DNA from: Halorutilus salinus
GTDB taxonomy: Archaea; Halobacteriota; Halobacteria; Halobacteriales; Halorutilaceae
Direction of reading: 5' to 3'
NCBI RefSeq assembly: GCF_026242195.1
Contig: NZ_RKLV01000004.1
Coordinates: forward strand, 62,001-126,000
DNA length: 64,000 nt
The notes beneath the pieces are model-generated. The model was not told the origin of the DNA and searched no databases. It worked only from the letters and a program-made list of their open reading frames with translations. Position 1 is the first letter of the stretch. Each line of letters begins with the position of its first letter. Below are positions 1 to 7,880 of this stretch, in pieces. The position numbers and the translations under genes are program-made.

Positions 1-2
1 CG

Positions 3-245
3 TTCTACGCATTCGACGAGGTTGACGAGTCGCTCGACGCCGTCAACGTCGAGAAGGTCGCAGAGACGATCGACGAGATCGCCGACGCGACACAGTTCGT
101 CGTCATAAGCCACAGGTCGAACATGGTCGAGAAGGCTGACCGTATCGTCGGCGTAACCATGCAGGAGGACAACGTTTCACGCGTAACGGGGGTGAAGGTC
201 AATGACAGCGGCGACGGAGAGTCCGCAGAAGCCGGGGCAGACTGA
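3..245 (+). CDS. smc: SMC chromosome partition ATPase, C-terminal end (partial)
   Basis: This is the last ~80 residues of an SMC protein; the rest lies before the window. It shows the C-terminal half of the ABC-type ATPase head: Walker B as FYAFDEVD, the D-loop directly after it (ESLDAVN) and the H-loop His in VVISHRSNM. SMC dimers tether and loop DNA for chromosome compaction and segregation. The frame stays open from base 3 to a TGA at 243. The tail is acidic and poorly conserved. It overlaps the scpA start by 44 bases in another frame, so the two are translationally coupled, as expected for a kleisin partner. Identification rests on the head motifs and on the scpA neighbour. Confidence 0.9.
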   Translation, partial: FYAFDEVDESLDAVNVEKVAETIDEIADATQFVVISHRSNMVEKADRIVGVTMQEDNVSRVTGVKVNDSGDGESAEAGAD

Positions 246-972
246 GCCTGTCGACGTACTCGTCGAGATGGCGCGCGAGGGCGAGATAGACCCTTGGGAT
301 GTCGACATAGTCGATGTCACAGACAAGTTCCTCGAAAGGCTCGACGAGGGGGACCTCGTCCGTTCGGGGCGCGCGCTTCTGTACGCGAGCATCCTTCTAC
401 GTATGAAGAGCGACTACGTCGTCGAGGAGGACGAGGACGACGAACAGGACGACCCTGCGATGGGATGGCGCGACGGCGCGCCCCGCGACGAGGCGTTCGA
501 CGACGGTATAGACGCGCTCGAAGCCGAGTTCGAACGCCGTCTTGAACGCCGCGACGTACGCGATAAGACGCGTCCCGAGACGCTCGACGAACTCGTGCGT
601 GAGCTACGTGAACGCGAACGCGGTAGCTGGTGGAAGGAGAAACGCGAGTACGACACGTCGCCCGACGAGGGGATGGAGTTCCGCCCCGAACGTGCCCCCG
701 AACCGACGACAGAGGACGCGATGGACACGGCGCACGAGGACGATATAGAGAGCCGTGTCGACGACGTACGCGACCGTCTCGCCGACGAGTTCGACCACCG
801 TGACGAGATACTGTTTGCGGAGCTACGCGGCGAGACAAAACGCGAGACCGTAACCACGTACATCGCCCTACAGTTCCTCGCGATGCGCGACGGCGTACTT
901 CTCGAACAGGACGAACTCTACGGCGATCTCTGGGTAAAAAGCGAAAACGAAGACCGCGAAAACGCGGAGTAA
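202..972 (+). CDS. scpA: Segregation and condensation protein A (kleisin)
   Basis: A 256-residue kleisin of the ScpA family, which bridges the two SMC heads in the prokaryotic condensin. The N-terminal region has the family pattern LVEMAREGEIDPWDVDIV followed by FLERL and LLYASILLRMKS, the helical part that contacts the SMC neck. The middle is a long acidic Glu/Asp/Arg-rich linker (about residues 70-190). The C-terminal ~60 residues (VTTYIALQFLAMRDG onward) form the winged helix that binds the second SMC head. The ATG lies inside the smc reading frame. Length and order are normal for haloarchaea. No ScpB gene is visible in the window. Confidence 0.93.
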   Translation: MTAATESPQKPGQTEPVDVLVEMAREGEIDPWDVDIVDVTDKFLERLDEGDLVRSGRALLYASILLRMKSDYVVEEDEDDEQDDPAMGWRDGAPRDEAFDDGIDALEAEFERRLERRDVRDKTRPETLDELVRELRERERGSWWKEKREYDTSPDEGMEFRPERAPEPTTEDAMDTAHEDDIESRVDDVRDRLADEFDHRDEILFAELRGETKRETVTTYIALQFLAMRDGVLLEQDELYGDLWVKSENEDRENAE

Positions 973-993
973 GATTTAGCTACTACGCCGGCT

Positions 994-1626
994 TTACATC
1001 GACTCGTTACCGCTACCGCCGTCGGACTCGTTACCGCCGCCGTTGCCGCCGTCGGTTCCGTTCATGTCGCCGTTCATGCCACCGTTGCCGGTGTCGGTGT
1101 CGGTTTCGTTGCCGCCGTCGCCTCCGCCTTCACCTTCGACGACCTCGACGCTACCGACCATGTCCTGTGCGAGATGTACGGAGCAGACGTAGTCGTACGT
1201 GCCCGACTCCTCGAACGTGTACGTGAACTCGTTACCTTCCGTGGCGACGAGTTCGCTCTCGAACATCGGGTCGCTGACGGTTTCGGTTCCGTCCGACTGA
1301 ACGACGTTGTGCTGGCTACCGCGTCCCGTCCATACCCAGCGCACAGTCGTACCGGGGTCGACCCTGACATCAGCCGGGTCGAACTTGTAGCCGCTCGGAC
1401 CCGCTCCGACATCGACCTCAACCTCGCCCTGTCCGGTCATGTCGGAGTAGTTGCCGTCCTGTCCTGCGGTCGTGTCGCCACCGCCGCCGTTGCCGCCGTC
1501 GCCGTTGTCTCCGCCGTCGTCGGTTTCGTTACCGTCGCCGCCGTCGTCTCCACCGCCACCGAGACATCCGGTTACTCCTGCCGCCGCCGCAACGCCTGTG
1601 AACTTAACGAACTTTCTTCTGTCCAT
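994..1626 (-). CDS. Halocyanin-type blue copper lipoprotein
   Basis: A 210-residue exported electron carrier. The N-terminus has a twin-arginine signal (MDRRKFVKF) and a lipobox TGC with Cys21 as the lipid-modified residue, so it is a Tat-exported membrane-anchored protein. An Asp/Gly/Asn-rich linker follows to about residue 65. The cupredoxin fold then carries a complete type 1 copper site: His106 (GSQHNVV), Cys148, His151 and Met156 (YVCSVHLAQDM). A second Gly/Asn/Asp-rich tail of ~45 residues ends the protein. In the family, halocyanins shuttle electrons between membrane complexes on the outer face. It is a single gene, convergent with scpA. The donor and acceptor cannot be read from context. 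Confidence 0.9.
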   Translation of the reverse strand: MDRRKFVKFTGVAAAAGVTGCLGGGGDDGGDGNETDDGGDNGDGGNGGGGDTTAGQDGNYSDMTGQGEVEVDVGAGPSGYKFDPADVRVDPGTTVRWVWTGRGSQHNVVQSDGTETVSDPMFESELVATEGNEFTYTFEESGTYDYVCSVHLAQDMVGSVEVVEGEGGGDGGNETDTDTGNGGMNGDMNGTDGGNGGGNESDGGSGNESM

Positions 1627-1701
1627 GGTTTACACCTGTAGTAGGCTATCCGGTCGCACCATATTAACGTTTATAAAAAATCCGAGAACCGAACCGTCGG
1701 A

Positions 1702-1962
1702 TTAGATGTAGTCTTCGTCTTCGAGACCGTCCATTATGTCGCCGACGAGCTCCTCAACGTCGTCGTACGGGAAGTCCTGCTGACCGCCCGCCTGCGTGTT
1801 AAGCTCCATCGCCGTCATCGAGAAGTCGCCCGACGAGAACTCGGTTTCGGGACCCTCGGGAAGCGCCGGAACGAGATCCATGGGGCTGTTTACGGGGAAG
1901 TCGGCTCCTTCGAACGCGTCTATAAGCTGTTGTCTCAGGTCGTCTTTGTCAACCATGTGCAT
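1702..1962 (-). CDS. MTH865-like small protein
   Basis: An 86-residue acidic protein matching the MTH865-like family, whose founding member from Methanothermobacter is an all-helical domain of unknown function. Recognisable parts are the N-terminal helix DLRQQLIDAFEGADFPV and the centre PALPEGPETEFSSGDFSM, the most conserved block as I remember it. The annotated start gives MHMVDKDD; the second Met is two codons later and equally possible. A TATA-like AT-rich stretch lies upstream, between this gene and the divergent acyl-CoA synthetase. No biochemical role is known to me. Confidence 0.75.
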   Translation of the reverse strand: MHMVDKDDLRQQLIDAFEGADFPVNSPMDLVPALPEGPETEFSSGDFSMTAMELNTQAGGQQDFPYDDVEELVGDIMDGLEDEDYI

Positions 1963-2077
1963 AAGAAGTAGGTCTCACATTAATAACCGTTTATTAAACG
2001 ACGTATGAGTTTATACTCGTTTTCGGAGGCGTCCGTTAGAAAGCAAGATTTATCACGGCTCTTGTCCCGTCTGTGGT

Positions 2078-3763
2078 ATGGAATACCATGACGGAGAACG
2101 TCTGAGCCATCTCGGTGACGTACCGGAGATGGGGGCGTACCGGTACGGCGACAGGACGGCTTTCCGCACGAGCTACGGACAGGAGATCACGTACGAGGGG
2201 TTGGAGGAGAGGTCGAAGAAGGTTGCGAACGCCCTGATTGCGGAGGGCGTCGAACCCGGTGACCGCGTCGGTCTGTTTGTGCCGAACACGCTCCAGTTCC
2301 CGCCTGCGTACTTCGGGGCGGTCAAGGCGGGCGGTGTCGCGGTTCCGATCAACCTGCGTATGGATCCCGACTCGATGGTCTACGTCGTCGACAACGCCGA
2401 GGTGGACGTGATGATAGCGTCCGACAAGGTTCCGGGCGGGAGCGCAGAGGATATCGCCGCGGAGGCGGACGTTTCGACCGTCATGCTACCGGGCGGGAGC
2501 GACGACGCGCCCGACGGCGTCGATGTCGTCGACTACGACGGTGTCGTGGAGGAGGCGAGCGCCGAACTCGACCGTCCGGAGCGCGAGTTCGACGACGTTG
2601 CGGTACAGCCGTACACGAGCGGGACGACCGGCGATCCCAAGGGCGTGCTTCTGACGCATGAGAACCTGCTTACGACGATAGAGTCGTACTCAAGCGGCGG
2701 TCTTCCCATCGACCCCGATGACTCCATACTCCTCATACTGCCGCTGTTCCATATCTACGGTCTGAACGCACTCATGGGTAGCTTCCTGTACGTCGGCGGT
2801 AGCATGGTGATGCAGGGCGTCCCTAACCCGACGCTGATGCTCAACGCTATCGAGGACAACGAACTCACGGCGTTCGCGGGTGTCCCCGCGATGTACAACA
2901 TGATGTTCCGTGAGTACGAGAAGAACCCCGACGACTACGACGTTTCGTCGCTCGACTACGCGATCTGCGCCGCCGCGCCGCTCGCCGAGGACACGGTTGA
3001 GAAGATAGAGACGGAGTGGAACGTCTCCGTCGCCGAAGGCTGGGGTATGACGGAGACGGGTCCCGCGGGATGCGTCGAACCTCCGCGCGGTGTACAGAAG
3101 GAGGCGGGGTGTGTCGGAGCGCCCGTGCCCAACCTCGAAATAAAGCTCGTCCATCCCGAAAACCGCGACGAGGTCCGTGTCGCGCCCGAAGACCTCGAAC
3201 CCGCAGGGATGGCGAAGGGTACGCTCGACTTCGACGACGAGGACAGCGTGACGGGTGAGATTGCGGTGCGAGGACCACAGATATTCGAGGGGTACTTCAA
3301 ACTCCCCCGTAAGAACGACGCCGTCTTCGACGACGAGGGCTGGTTCTACACTGAGGACATCGCGCGCGTCGACTCCGACGGCTACCTCTGGATGGTCGAT
3401 AGGGCGGACGACATGATTATCGCTGGGGGTGAGAACATCTATCCCGCGGAGGTCGAGAACGGTCTTTACGAACATCCGGATGTCGCAGAGGCGGCGGTCG
3501 TCGCCGCGCCCCACGAGATCAAGGGCGAAGCGCCCGTCGCTTTCGTCGTACTCGAAGAAGGCGTCGAGGAGGGCGTCGACATCACGGAGGAAGGGCTACG
3601 TGAGTTCTCGTTGGAGCATACGGCGCGGTACGCACACCCGCGGCGTATCTTCTTCGTCGACGAGCTACCGAGGAGCGCGACACAGAAGGTTCAGCGGTAC
3701 AAGCTCGAAGACAAGGCTGAGGATCGTGTCGACGGTGCGCTCGAATCGAGCGAAGAGCTTTAG
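2078..3763 (+). CDS. AMP-forming acyl-CoA synthetase
   Basis: A 561-residue member of the ANL adenylating family, which activates a carboxylic acid with ATP and CoA. Motifs are in order: the P-loop-like PYTSGTTGDPKG near residue 176, GWGMTETGP (motif A5) near 325, GWFYTEDIARVDSDGYL (A7/A8) near 425, and the hinge followed by DDMIIAGGENIYPAEVE. The catalytic Lys of A10 should be among the final ~30 residues (SATQKVQRYK). Length fits medium/long-chain fatty acid-CoA ligases of the AlkK/FadD type. It supplies substrates for the acyl-CoA dehydrogenases and FadB-like fusion in this window. The chain length accepted cannot be deduced. Confidence 0.88.
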   Translation: MEYHDGERLSHLGDVPEMGAYRYGDRTAFRTSYGQEITYEGLEERSKKVANALIAEGVEPGDRVGLFVPNTLQFPPAYFGAVKAGGVAVPINLRMDPDSMVYVVDNAEVDVMIASDKVPGGSAEDIAAEADVSTVMLPGGSDDAPDGVDVVDYDGVVEEASAELDRPEREFDDVAVQPYTSGTTGDPKGVLLTHENLLTTIESYSSGGLPIDPDDSILLILPLFHIYGLNALMGSFLYVGGSMVMQGVPNPTLMLNAIEDNELTAFAGVPAMYNMMFREYEKNPDDYDVSSLDYAICAAAPLAEDTVEKIETEWNVSVAEGWGMTETGPAGCVEPPRGVQKEAGCVGAPVPNLEIKLVHPENRDEVRVAPEDLEPAGMAKGTLDFDDEDSVTGEIAVRGPQIFEGYFKLPRKNDAVFDDEGWFYTEDIARVDSDGYLWMVDRADDMIIAGGENIYPAEVENGLYEHPDVAEAAVVAAPHEIKGEAPVAFVVLEEGVEEGVDITEEGLREFSLEHTARYAHPRRIFFVDELPRSATQKVQRYKLEDKAEDRVDGALESSEEL

Positions 3764-3804
3764 CGCGGTAGAAAGAATATAAGCGCGCGCCTCGTAACAC
3801 GTAC

Positions 3805-4089
3805 ATGCGATGCGGTAACTGTCGCGCTGAACGCGAGACGCGTCAGGCGCTTTTCGAGAAGGACGGACGTGTCATCGATACTGCGTTTCTCTGCACCGCG
3901 TGCCTCGGACGCCTGCGGTGGGACGACGACTGCGTCCTCTGCGGGCGCGGCGAACGCGAGACGGCGATGAGCGTCAAGCACTGTCGGCGCGTCGGCGGAA
4001 GACGCGTGACCGACGCGGGTGGTGTCTGCATACGGTGCCGTCTACGTCTCCGCGTCGAGCGCGATGGGCGACAACGCGTTTTGAGTTAG
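3805..4089 (+). CDS. Small zinc-ribbon-like protein
   Basis: A 94-residue Cys-rich, Arg-rich protein. Four CxxC knuckles are visible: CGNC at residues 3-6, CTAC, CVLC and CIRC, so two zinc-binding ribbons are likely. There is no signal peptide or membrane segment. It lies 41 bases after the acyl-CoA synthetase and 50 before the hydrolase, on the same strand; an AT-rich stretch just upstream (AAAGAATATAAG) may be its own promoter. I do not recognise a named family. A role in nucleic-acid or protein binding is a guess from the zinc knuckles and basic character. Confidence 0.6.
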   Translation: MRCGNCRAERETRQALFEKDGRVIDTAFLCTACLGRLRWDDDCVLCGRGERETAMSVKHCRRVGGRRVTDAGGVCIRCRLRLRVERDGRQRVLS

Positions 4090-4139
4090 CCGCGCGGAGG
4101 GCGCAGAAGCCTTTTCCGCACGCCCGGCGTCTTCGATCC

Positions 4140-5033
4140 ATGGCTCTACGTACACCCGACGACCGCTTCGAGAACCTGCAAGGATACGGCTACGACGCCG
4201 AGTACGTCGACGTGGAGACGGGCGAAGAGAAGACACGCGTCGCGTATGTCGACGAGGGCGACGGCGACGAGACGTTCCTGTGCCTCCACGGCGAACCCAC
4301 ATGGTCGTACCTCTACCGTAAGATGGTACCGACGCTCGCCGAGAAGGGGCGCGTCGTCGTCCCCGACCTGCCGGGGTTCGGACGTTCGGACAAGTTCGAG
4401 GACGAGGAGGAGTACACGTTCGCGTCGGAGTACGACGCCGTCGGGTCCTTCGTCCACGAACTCGACCTGACGGACGTCACGCTCGTCTGTCAGGACTGGG
4501 GCGGCATACTCGGCTTGAGCGTCGCGGCGCGTAACCCCGAACGTTTCGCGCGTCTCGTGCCTATGAACACGGGTCTTCAGGACGGTAGCGCCGGTATGCC
4601 CGACGAATGGAAGCAGTTCCGTGACTTCGTCGCGGGCGCGGACGAACTACCCCTTGGATTCATGGTAGACGCGGGATGCGTTTCGGATCTGAGCGACGAG
4701 GTCAAGGCTGGCTACGAAGCGCCGTTCCCCGACGCTTCGTACCAAGCGGGTGCGCTCGCCCTTCCCCTACGCGTTCCGACCTCAACCGACGACCCCGGAG
4801 CGGACGAGGTGGCGGAGACGCGCGAACTCCTGAGCGACTGGGACAAGCCCGCCTTCGTCCTCTTCTCCGACTCGGATCCGATTACGGGTCCCGCACGCGA
4901 CGACCTACGCGCGCTCATACCGACCGCCGACGAACAGCCCGATATACGTGTGGAGAACGCGGGTCATTTCCTGCAGGAGGACGCTGGCGAACGCGTCGCT
5001 CAGCATATCGTAGAGTTCGTCGAGAGGACGTAA
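4140..5033 (+). CDS. Alpha/beta hydrolase, haloalkane dehalogenase type
   Basis: A 297-residue alpha/beta-hydrolase. I start it at the ATG at 4140 because a longer open frame upstream is not protein-like and overlaps the preceding gene. The oxyanion motif HGEPTWSYLYR is near residue 50. The nucleophile elbow is CQDWGG near 118, an Asp followed by Trp as in haloalkane dehalogenases, where Asp attacks carbon-halogen bonds and the Trp holds the halide. The catalytic His is in NAGHFLQED near 275; an acidic partner should lie before it (FSDSDPITGP). Close families also include epoxide and other ester hydrolases, so the substrate is unproven. An AT-rich TATA-like element lies about 25 bases before the start. 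Confidence 0.8.
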   Translation: MALRTPDDRFENLQGYGYDAEYVDVETGEEKTRVAYVDEGDGDETFLCLHGEPTWSYLYRKMVPTLAEKGRVVVPDLPGFGRSDKFEDEEEYTFASEYDAVGSFVHELDLTDVTLVCQDWGGILGLSVAARNPERFARLVPMNTGLQDGSAGMPDEWKQFRDFVAGADELPLGFMVDAGCVSDLSDEVKAGYEAPFPDASYQAGALALPLRVPTSTDDPGADEVAETRELLSDWDKPAFVLFSDSDPITGPARDDLRALIPTADEQPDIRVENAGHFLQEDAGERVAQHIVEFVERT

Positions 5034-5339
5034 CCGGTAGCCGGAGTTTCGGGACGGCTACCCGTCGTCGTTTTCGTCCTCGCCGTCCTCGGAGACGTTC
5101 ATGTATACCCATGCCCACATCTGACCGCGTTTGGAGCGTGGTCCCATCAGACCATCGCCCCCTTAGCACCGTCCGTGTCCTCCTCGCATGCCGGTGTTCG
5201 CGTCCTGTAGTTTGAGCTTGTCGCGTCCGGAACCTCTTTCGTCTTTCTCGCCCTCGCCATGTTTTTAGGTTTACCTAATAATACAAATGCGTGTCGTTCC
5301 ACCGTGGCTATGATAACGCGACGGCGTCACAAGTAGACG
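5034..5339. other. Intergenic stretch with only micro-ORFs
   Basis: About 300 bases without a convincing gene. On the minus strand there are three short open stretches: a 37-codon ATG frame near 5150-5260, a Gly/Arg/Lys-rich frame with no start, and a 29-codon ATG frame ending near 5057 with several Asp/Glu at the end. None has a known match that I recognise. They may be the remains of one decayed gene with frameshifts. The notable element is the palindrome at 5265-5278. Confidence 0.4.
5265..5278. promoter_or_regulatory. Perfect palindrome TTAGGT-TT-ACCTAA, DtxR-family-like operator
   Basis: The half-sites TTAGGT and ACCTAA are exact inverted repeats around TT. This matches the general form of sites bound by DtxR/IdeR/MntR/SirR metalloregulators (TTAGGTTAGCCTAA-like). 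It sits 62 bases before the membrane protein gene at 5340 and could serve that gene or a lost minus-strand gene. Which regulator binds it is inference. Confidence 0.5.
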
Positions 5340-5798
5340 ATGACAGATACGGTGATCCTCCCGCTCGGTGTCGTCGCGGGCTTGGTTGCGACCCTGGGAA
5401 TGGACTTGGCGATGAGACGGCTTCCGGAGGGCGGAACACCGCCGAGGGTTGCGGCGGGTGTACTAACAGAAACCCACCCTGACGTTTCGTCCGAACGCCT
5501 GTCGGGTTTCGTACACTACTTCGCGGGCGCAGGCTCCGGGGTTCTGTACGCGTACCTCTACCTCGTTATCGGTTCGTTGGCGTCCGTGCCGCCGATCGCC
5601 GAGGCGGTTCTCGCAACGGTCGTCCTGTACATCGGTATGGTCGGATTCTTCGTCTTGGTGCCTCTACGTCTCTCGTCGGTTGAGAAAGGTAGAAGAAGAG
5701 GTATAGCGAGGGACTGGGGTCTGTCCGCTCTCGTGTACGTCATGGTTGTCGCTCCCGTCTTCGGTGTTATGTTACGCGGCGTAGGGACGGTCTGGTGA
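5340..5798 (+). CDS. Small integral membrane protein
   Basis: A 152-residue protein with about four predicted membrane segments: residues ~5-25 (ILPLGVVAGLVATLGMDLA), ~55-80, ~85-110 and ~125-147. A short charged cytoplasmic-type loop (SVEKGRRRGIARDWG) lies before the last helix. I do not recognise the family; it resembles small haloarchaeal conserved membrane proteins of unknown function. It is convergent with the acyl-CoA dehydrogenase at 5805, with only 6 bases between stops. The DtxR-like palindrome upstream hints at metal-dependent expression. Confidence 0.6.
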   Translation: MTDTVILPLGVVAGLVATLGMDLAMRRLPEGGTPPRVAAGVLTETHPDVSSERLSGFVHYFAGAGSGVLYAYLYLVIGSLASVPPIAEAVLATVVLYIGMVGFFVLVPLRLSSVEKGRRRGIARDWGLSALVYVMVVAPVFGVMLRGVGTVW

Positions 5799-5804
5799 GA
5801 ACGG

Positions 5805-6989
5805 TCAGTACGAACGCGGCATGTCGAGCGTATGCTCGGCTACGAAGTTTCTCATCATCTCCTCCGAACCCGGCGCGGTTCTTGCGAGACGCGTACCCTT
5901 CCACATCTCTATGACGGCGTACTCGCGCGAAAATCCGTTTCCGCCGTGTGCCTGAAGCGCAACGTCAGCGGCTTCGTGACCGACGGCGCTCGCGCGGAGG
6001 TTTGCGAGGTTGGAGAACTCGCCAACCTTCTTCTTGTCGTAGCCCTCGTCGTGCATCTGCATAGCCTGACGAACCAGCTTCTGTGCGCCCTGTAGCTCGG
6101 CGTACTTCTGTGCGATAGGATGCTGTATGGCTTGGTACTGCGCTATCGGCCCGTCGAATACCTCGCGGTTCTTAGAGTAGTCGATACCGCGTTCGAGCGC
6201 GCAACGTCCGACGCCTATGGCTCCGGAGGCGCTCACGAGACGTTCGGGGTTGACCGTGTCAGCCATGAGCTGGTACAGACCCATCTCCTGTGTGCCGATT
6301 ATGTCTTCTTCATGTGCCTCGTACCCCTCTATGTCGAGGGTGAACTGCTTTTCGGGCGTGGGAATCCCGACGTCGAGTTCGCGGCGCTCGATCGCGGGAT
6401 CCTGCGGGTCGACCAAGAAGAGCGTGACGCCCATCGTTCTCTTTGTCGCCTCTTCCACGGGCGTTGTCCGTGCGGCGAGGAGCATCTGATCCGCCCTTTC
6501 GACACCGCTTATCCACTGCTTCGAGCCGTCTATGATGAAGGTTCCGTCGCCCTGTGGCTCGGCGAACGTGTCCATGTTAGGGGCGTTGTGTCCCGCGTTT
6601 GGCTCCGTGAGAGCCATCGCCCAGTTGAGGTCGCCGTCGACGAGACCCGGTAGGTACTCCTCCTTCTGTTCCTCTGTGCCGTTTTCGTCGAGGGTCACGG
6701 CGCCGAAGACTATGTTCACGACAAACAGGAGTTCGACTCCGAGACATCCGTTGGCGGCGAACTCCTCGGTGATCATACCGAACTCCTCCAGACCCATCTC
6801 CTGACCGCCGTACTCCTCAGAGACCATGGTGCCGAGGAATCCGGCGTCTGCGCAGTCCTGCCAGAACTCCTCGGGCCACATGCCCTCCTCAACGTCGCGC
6901 CAGTACTCGTCGTCGTAGTCGTCCGCGATATCCTCTACGGTTTCGCGGATCATCTTGTGCTCGTCGGACTCTACGAAGTTGAAATCCAT
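5805..6989 (-). CDS. Acyl-CoA dehydrogenase
   Basis: A 394-residue FAD flavoprotein of the acyl-CoA dehydrogenase superfamily. It introduces the alpha-beta double bond into an acyl-CoA and passes electrons to ETF. The start chosen is the ATG at 6989 (MDFNFVESDEHKMIRETV); an upstream in-frame extension looks non-coding. Family signatures include WAMALTEPNAGHNAP and IIDGSKQWISGVERAD in the middle domain and VALQAHGGNGFSREYAVIEMWKGTR near the C-terminus. The usual catalytic Glu position near the C-terminus reads MWKGTRLART instead of YEGTS, so catalysis may rely on another residue or substrate class. Upstream there is an AT-rich region about 30 bases from the start, consistent with a leaderless transcript. 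Confidence 0.88.
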   Translation of the reverse strand: MDFNFVESDEHKMIRETVEDIADDYDDEYWRDVEEGMWPEEFWQDCADAGFLGTMVSEEYGGQEMGLEEFGMITEEFAANGCLGVELLFVVNIVFGAVTLDENGTEEQKEEYLPGLVDGDLNWAMALTEPNAGHNAPNMDTFAEPQGDGTFIIDGSKQWISGVERADQMLLAARTTPVEEATKRTMGVTLFLVDPQDPAIERRELDVGIPTPEKQFTLDIEGYEAHEEDIIGTQEMGLYQLMADTVNPERLVSASGAIGVGRCALERGIDYSKNREVFDGPIAQYQAIQHPIAQKYAELQGAQKLVRQAMQMHDEGYDKKKVGEFSNLANLRASAVGHEAADVALQAHGGNGFSREYAVIEMWKGTRLARTAPGSEEMMRNFVAEHTLDMPRSY

Positions 6990-7130
6990 ACCTTGTGTAT
7001 GGTTGCCACACGGTAATACAGTTTTGGTTTTTCTCCGGTAACCGGGGCACCGAAAGGGATGCCGTCCCCGGAAAATAGACAACCACGAACGGGTTGATAC
7101 GCGTTTACCTCGGCGGTCGAACCCCGACCC

Positions 7131-7787
7131 TCACCTGTCGGGCTTTCTACGGCTGTACAGTTCGGTTTGGTGTACAAACCTCCTGTCGGTGTCGGTTTCG
7201 GCTTTGGGTGGCTTCCGTATGAGAGAGGAAAGGATCACGAGGAGCGCACCTGCGGTAGCGACGTAGGTACCGGAACGGAACTCCGTGAGGAGTACCGTGA
7301 GTACGCTCATCTCCATGACGAGCGAGACGACGTATCCGTAGCCCGCGACACCGAACAGAACGACGTACCCGCCGGTGTAATGTAGCAGGGAAGCCGCGGC
7401 TCCCGCGAAGACGACGGCGGCAAAGATTACGATACTCAGACTTCCCTCAACCCCCGCGCCCGAAGCGAGCGCGACTACGACCTCGGCAAAGCTGTACGGC
7501 TCTCGTGTGACACCGCGGTCAAACGGAAGAGGAAGGTAGGGAAGAAACGTGGAGAGGAAGACAAGAGAAGCGCCGACCGGACGCAGATAGCCCGACAAAC
7601 CGCCCGCGTCCCCATCGGTCTCGTACCGACCGTCGACGTACATCTTTACTAAGCCGACGAGAAAGGCTACGAACGCCGTCGACGCCGTCACCAGCTGTGT
7701 TCCGCCCGGTTTCTGTCCCACGGCTACAAACGAAAGAACGCCTCCGATCCCCAGCAACAGGTACGTGTGTGTCGTATCGTCACCCAT
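7131..7787 (-). CDS. Multi-pass membrane protein of unknown function
   Basis: A 218-residue protein with about six or seven hydrophobic segments, the first at residues ~8-25 and the last at ~178-195. The C-terminal ~30 residues are charged (KPPKAETDTDRRF and beyond). No enzyme motif or transporter signature is visible. It stands alone, between an acyl-CoA dehydrogenase and an enolase-superfamily gene. A leaderless promoter is plausible from the AT-rich DNA before the ATG. I cannot assign a function. Confidence 0.6.
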   Translation of the reverse strand: MGDDTTHTYLLLGIGGVLSFVAVGQKPGGTQLVTASTAFVAFLVGLVKMYVDGRYETDGDAGGLSGYLRPVGASLVFLSTFLPYLPLPFDRGVTREPYSFAEVVVALASGAGVEGSLSIVIFAAVVFAGAAASLLHYTGGYVVLFGVAGYGYVVSLVMEMSVLTVLLTEFRSGTYVATAGALLVILSSLIRKPPKAETDTDRRFVHQTELYSRRKPDR

Positions 7788-7880
7788 ACTGTCCTCTTAC
7801 TTAGGTCAGAAGGACGGTCGAACGTAAGCTTTTTGTTTTGATAGAGGGGTCAGAAAACGGACGGAGCCGGTACGCGCTTT

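Noticed and set aside
3900-4139. Longer N-terminus for the haloalkane dehalogenase-like gene
   Set aside because: The extension is Arg/Pro-rich, overlaps the zinc-ribbon gene in another frame, and the family starts at the ATG at 4140.
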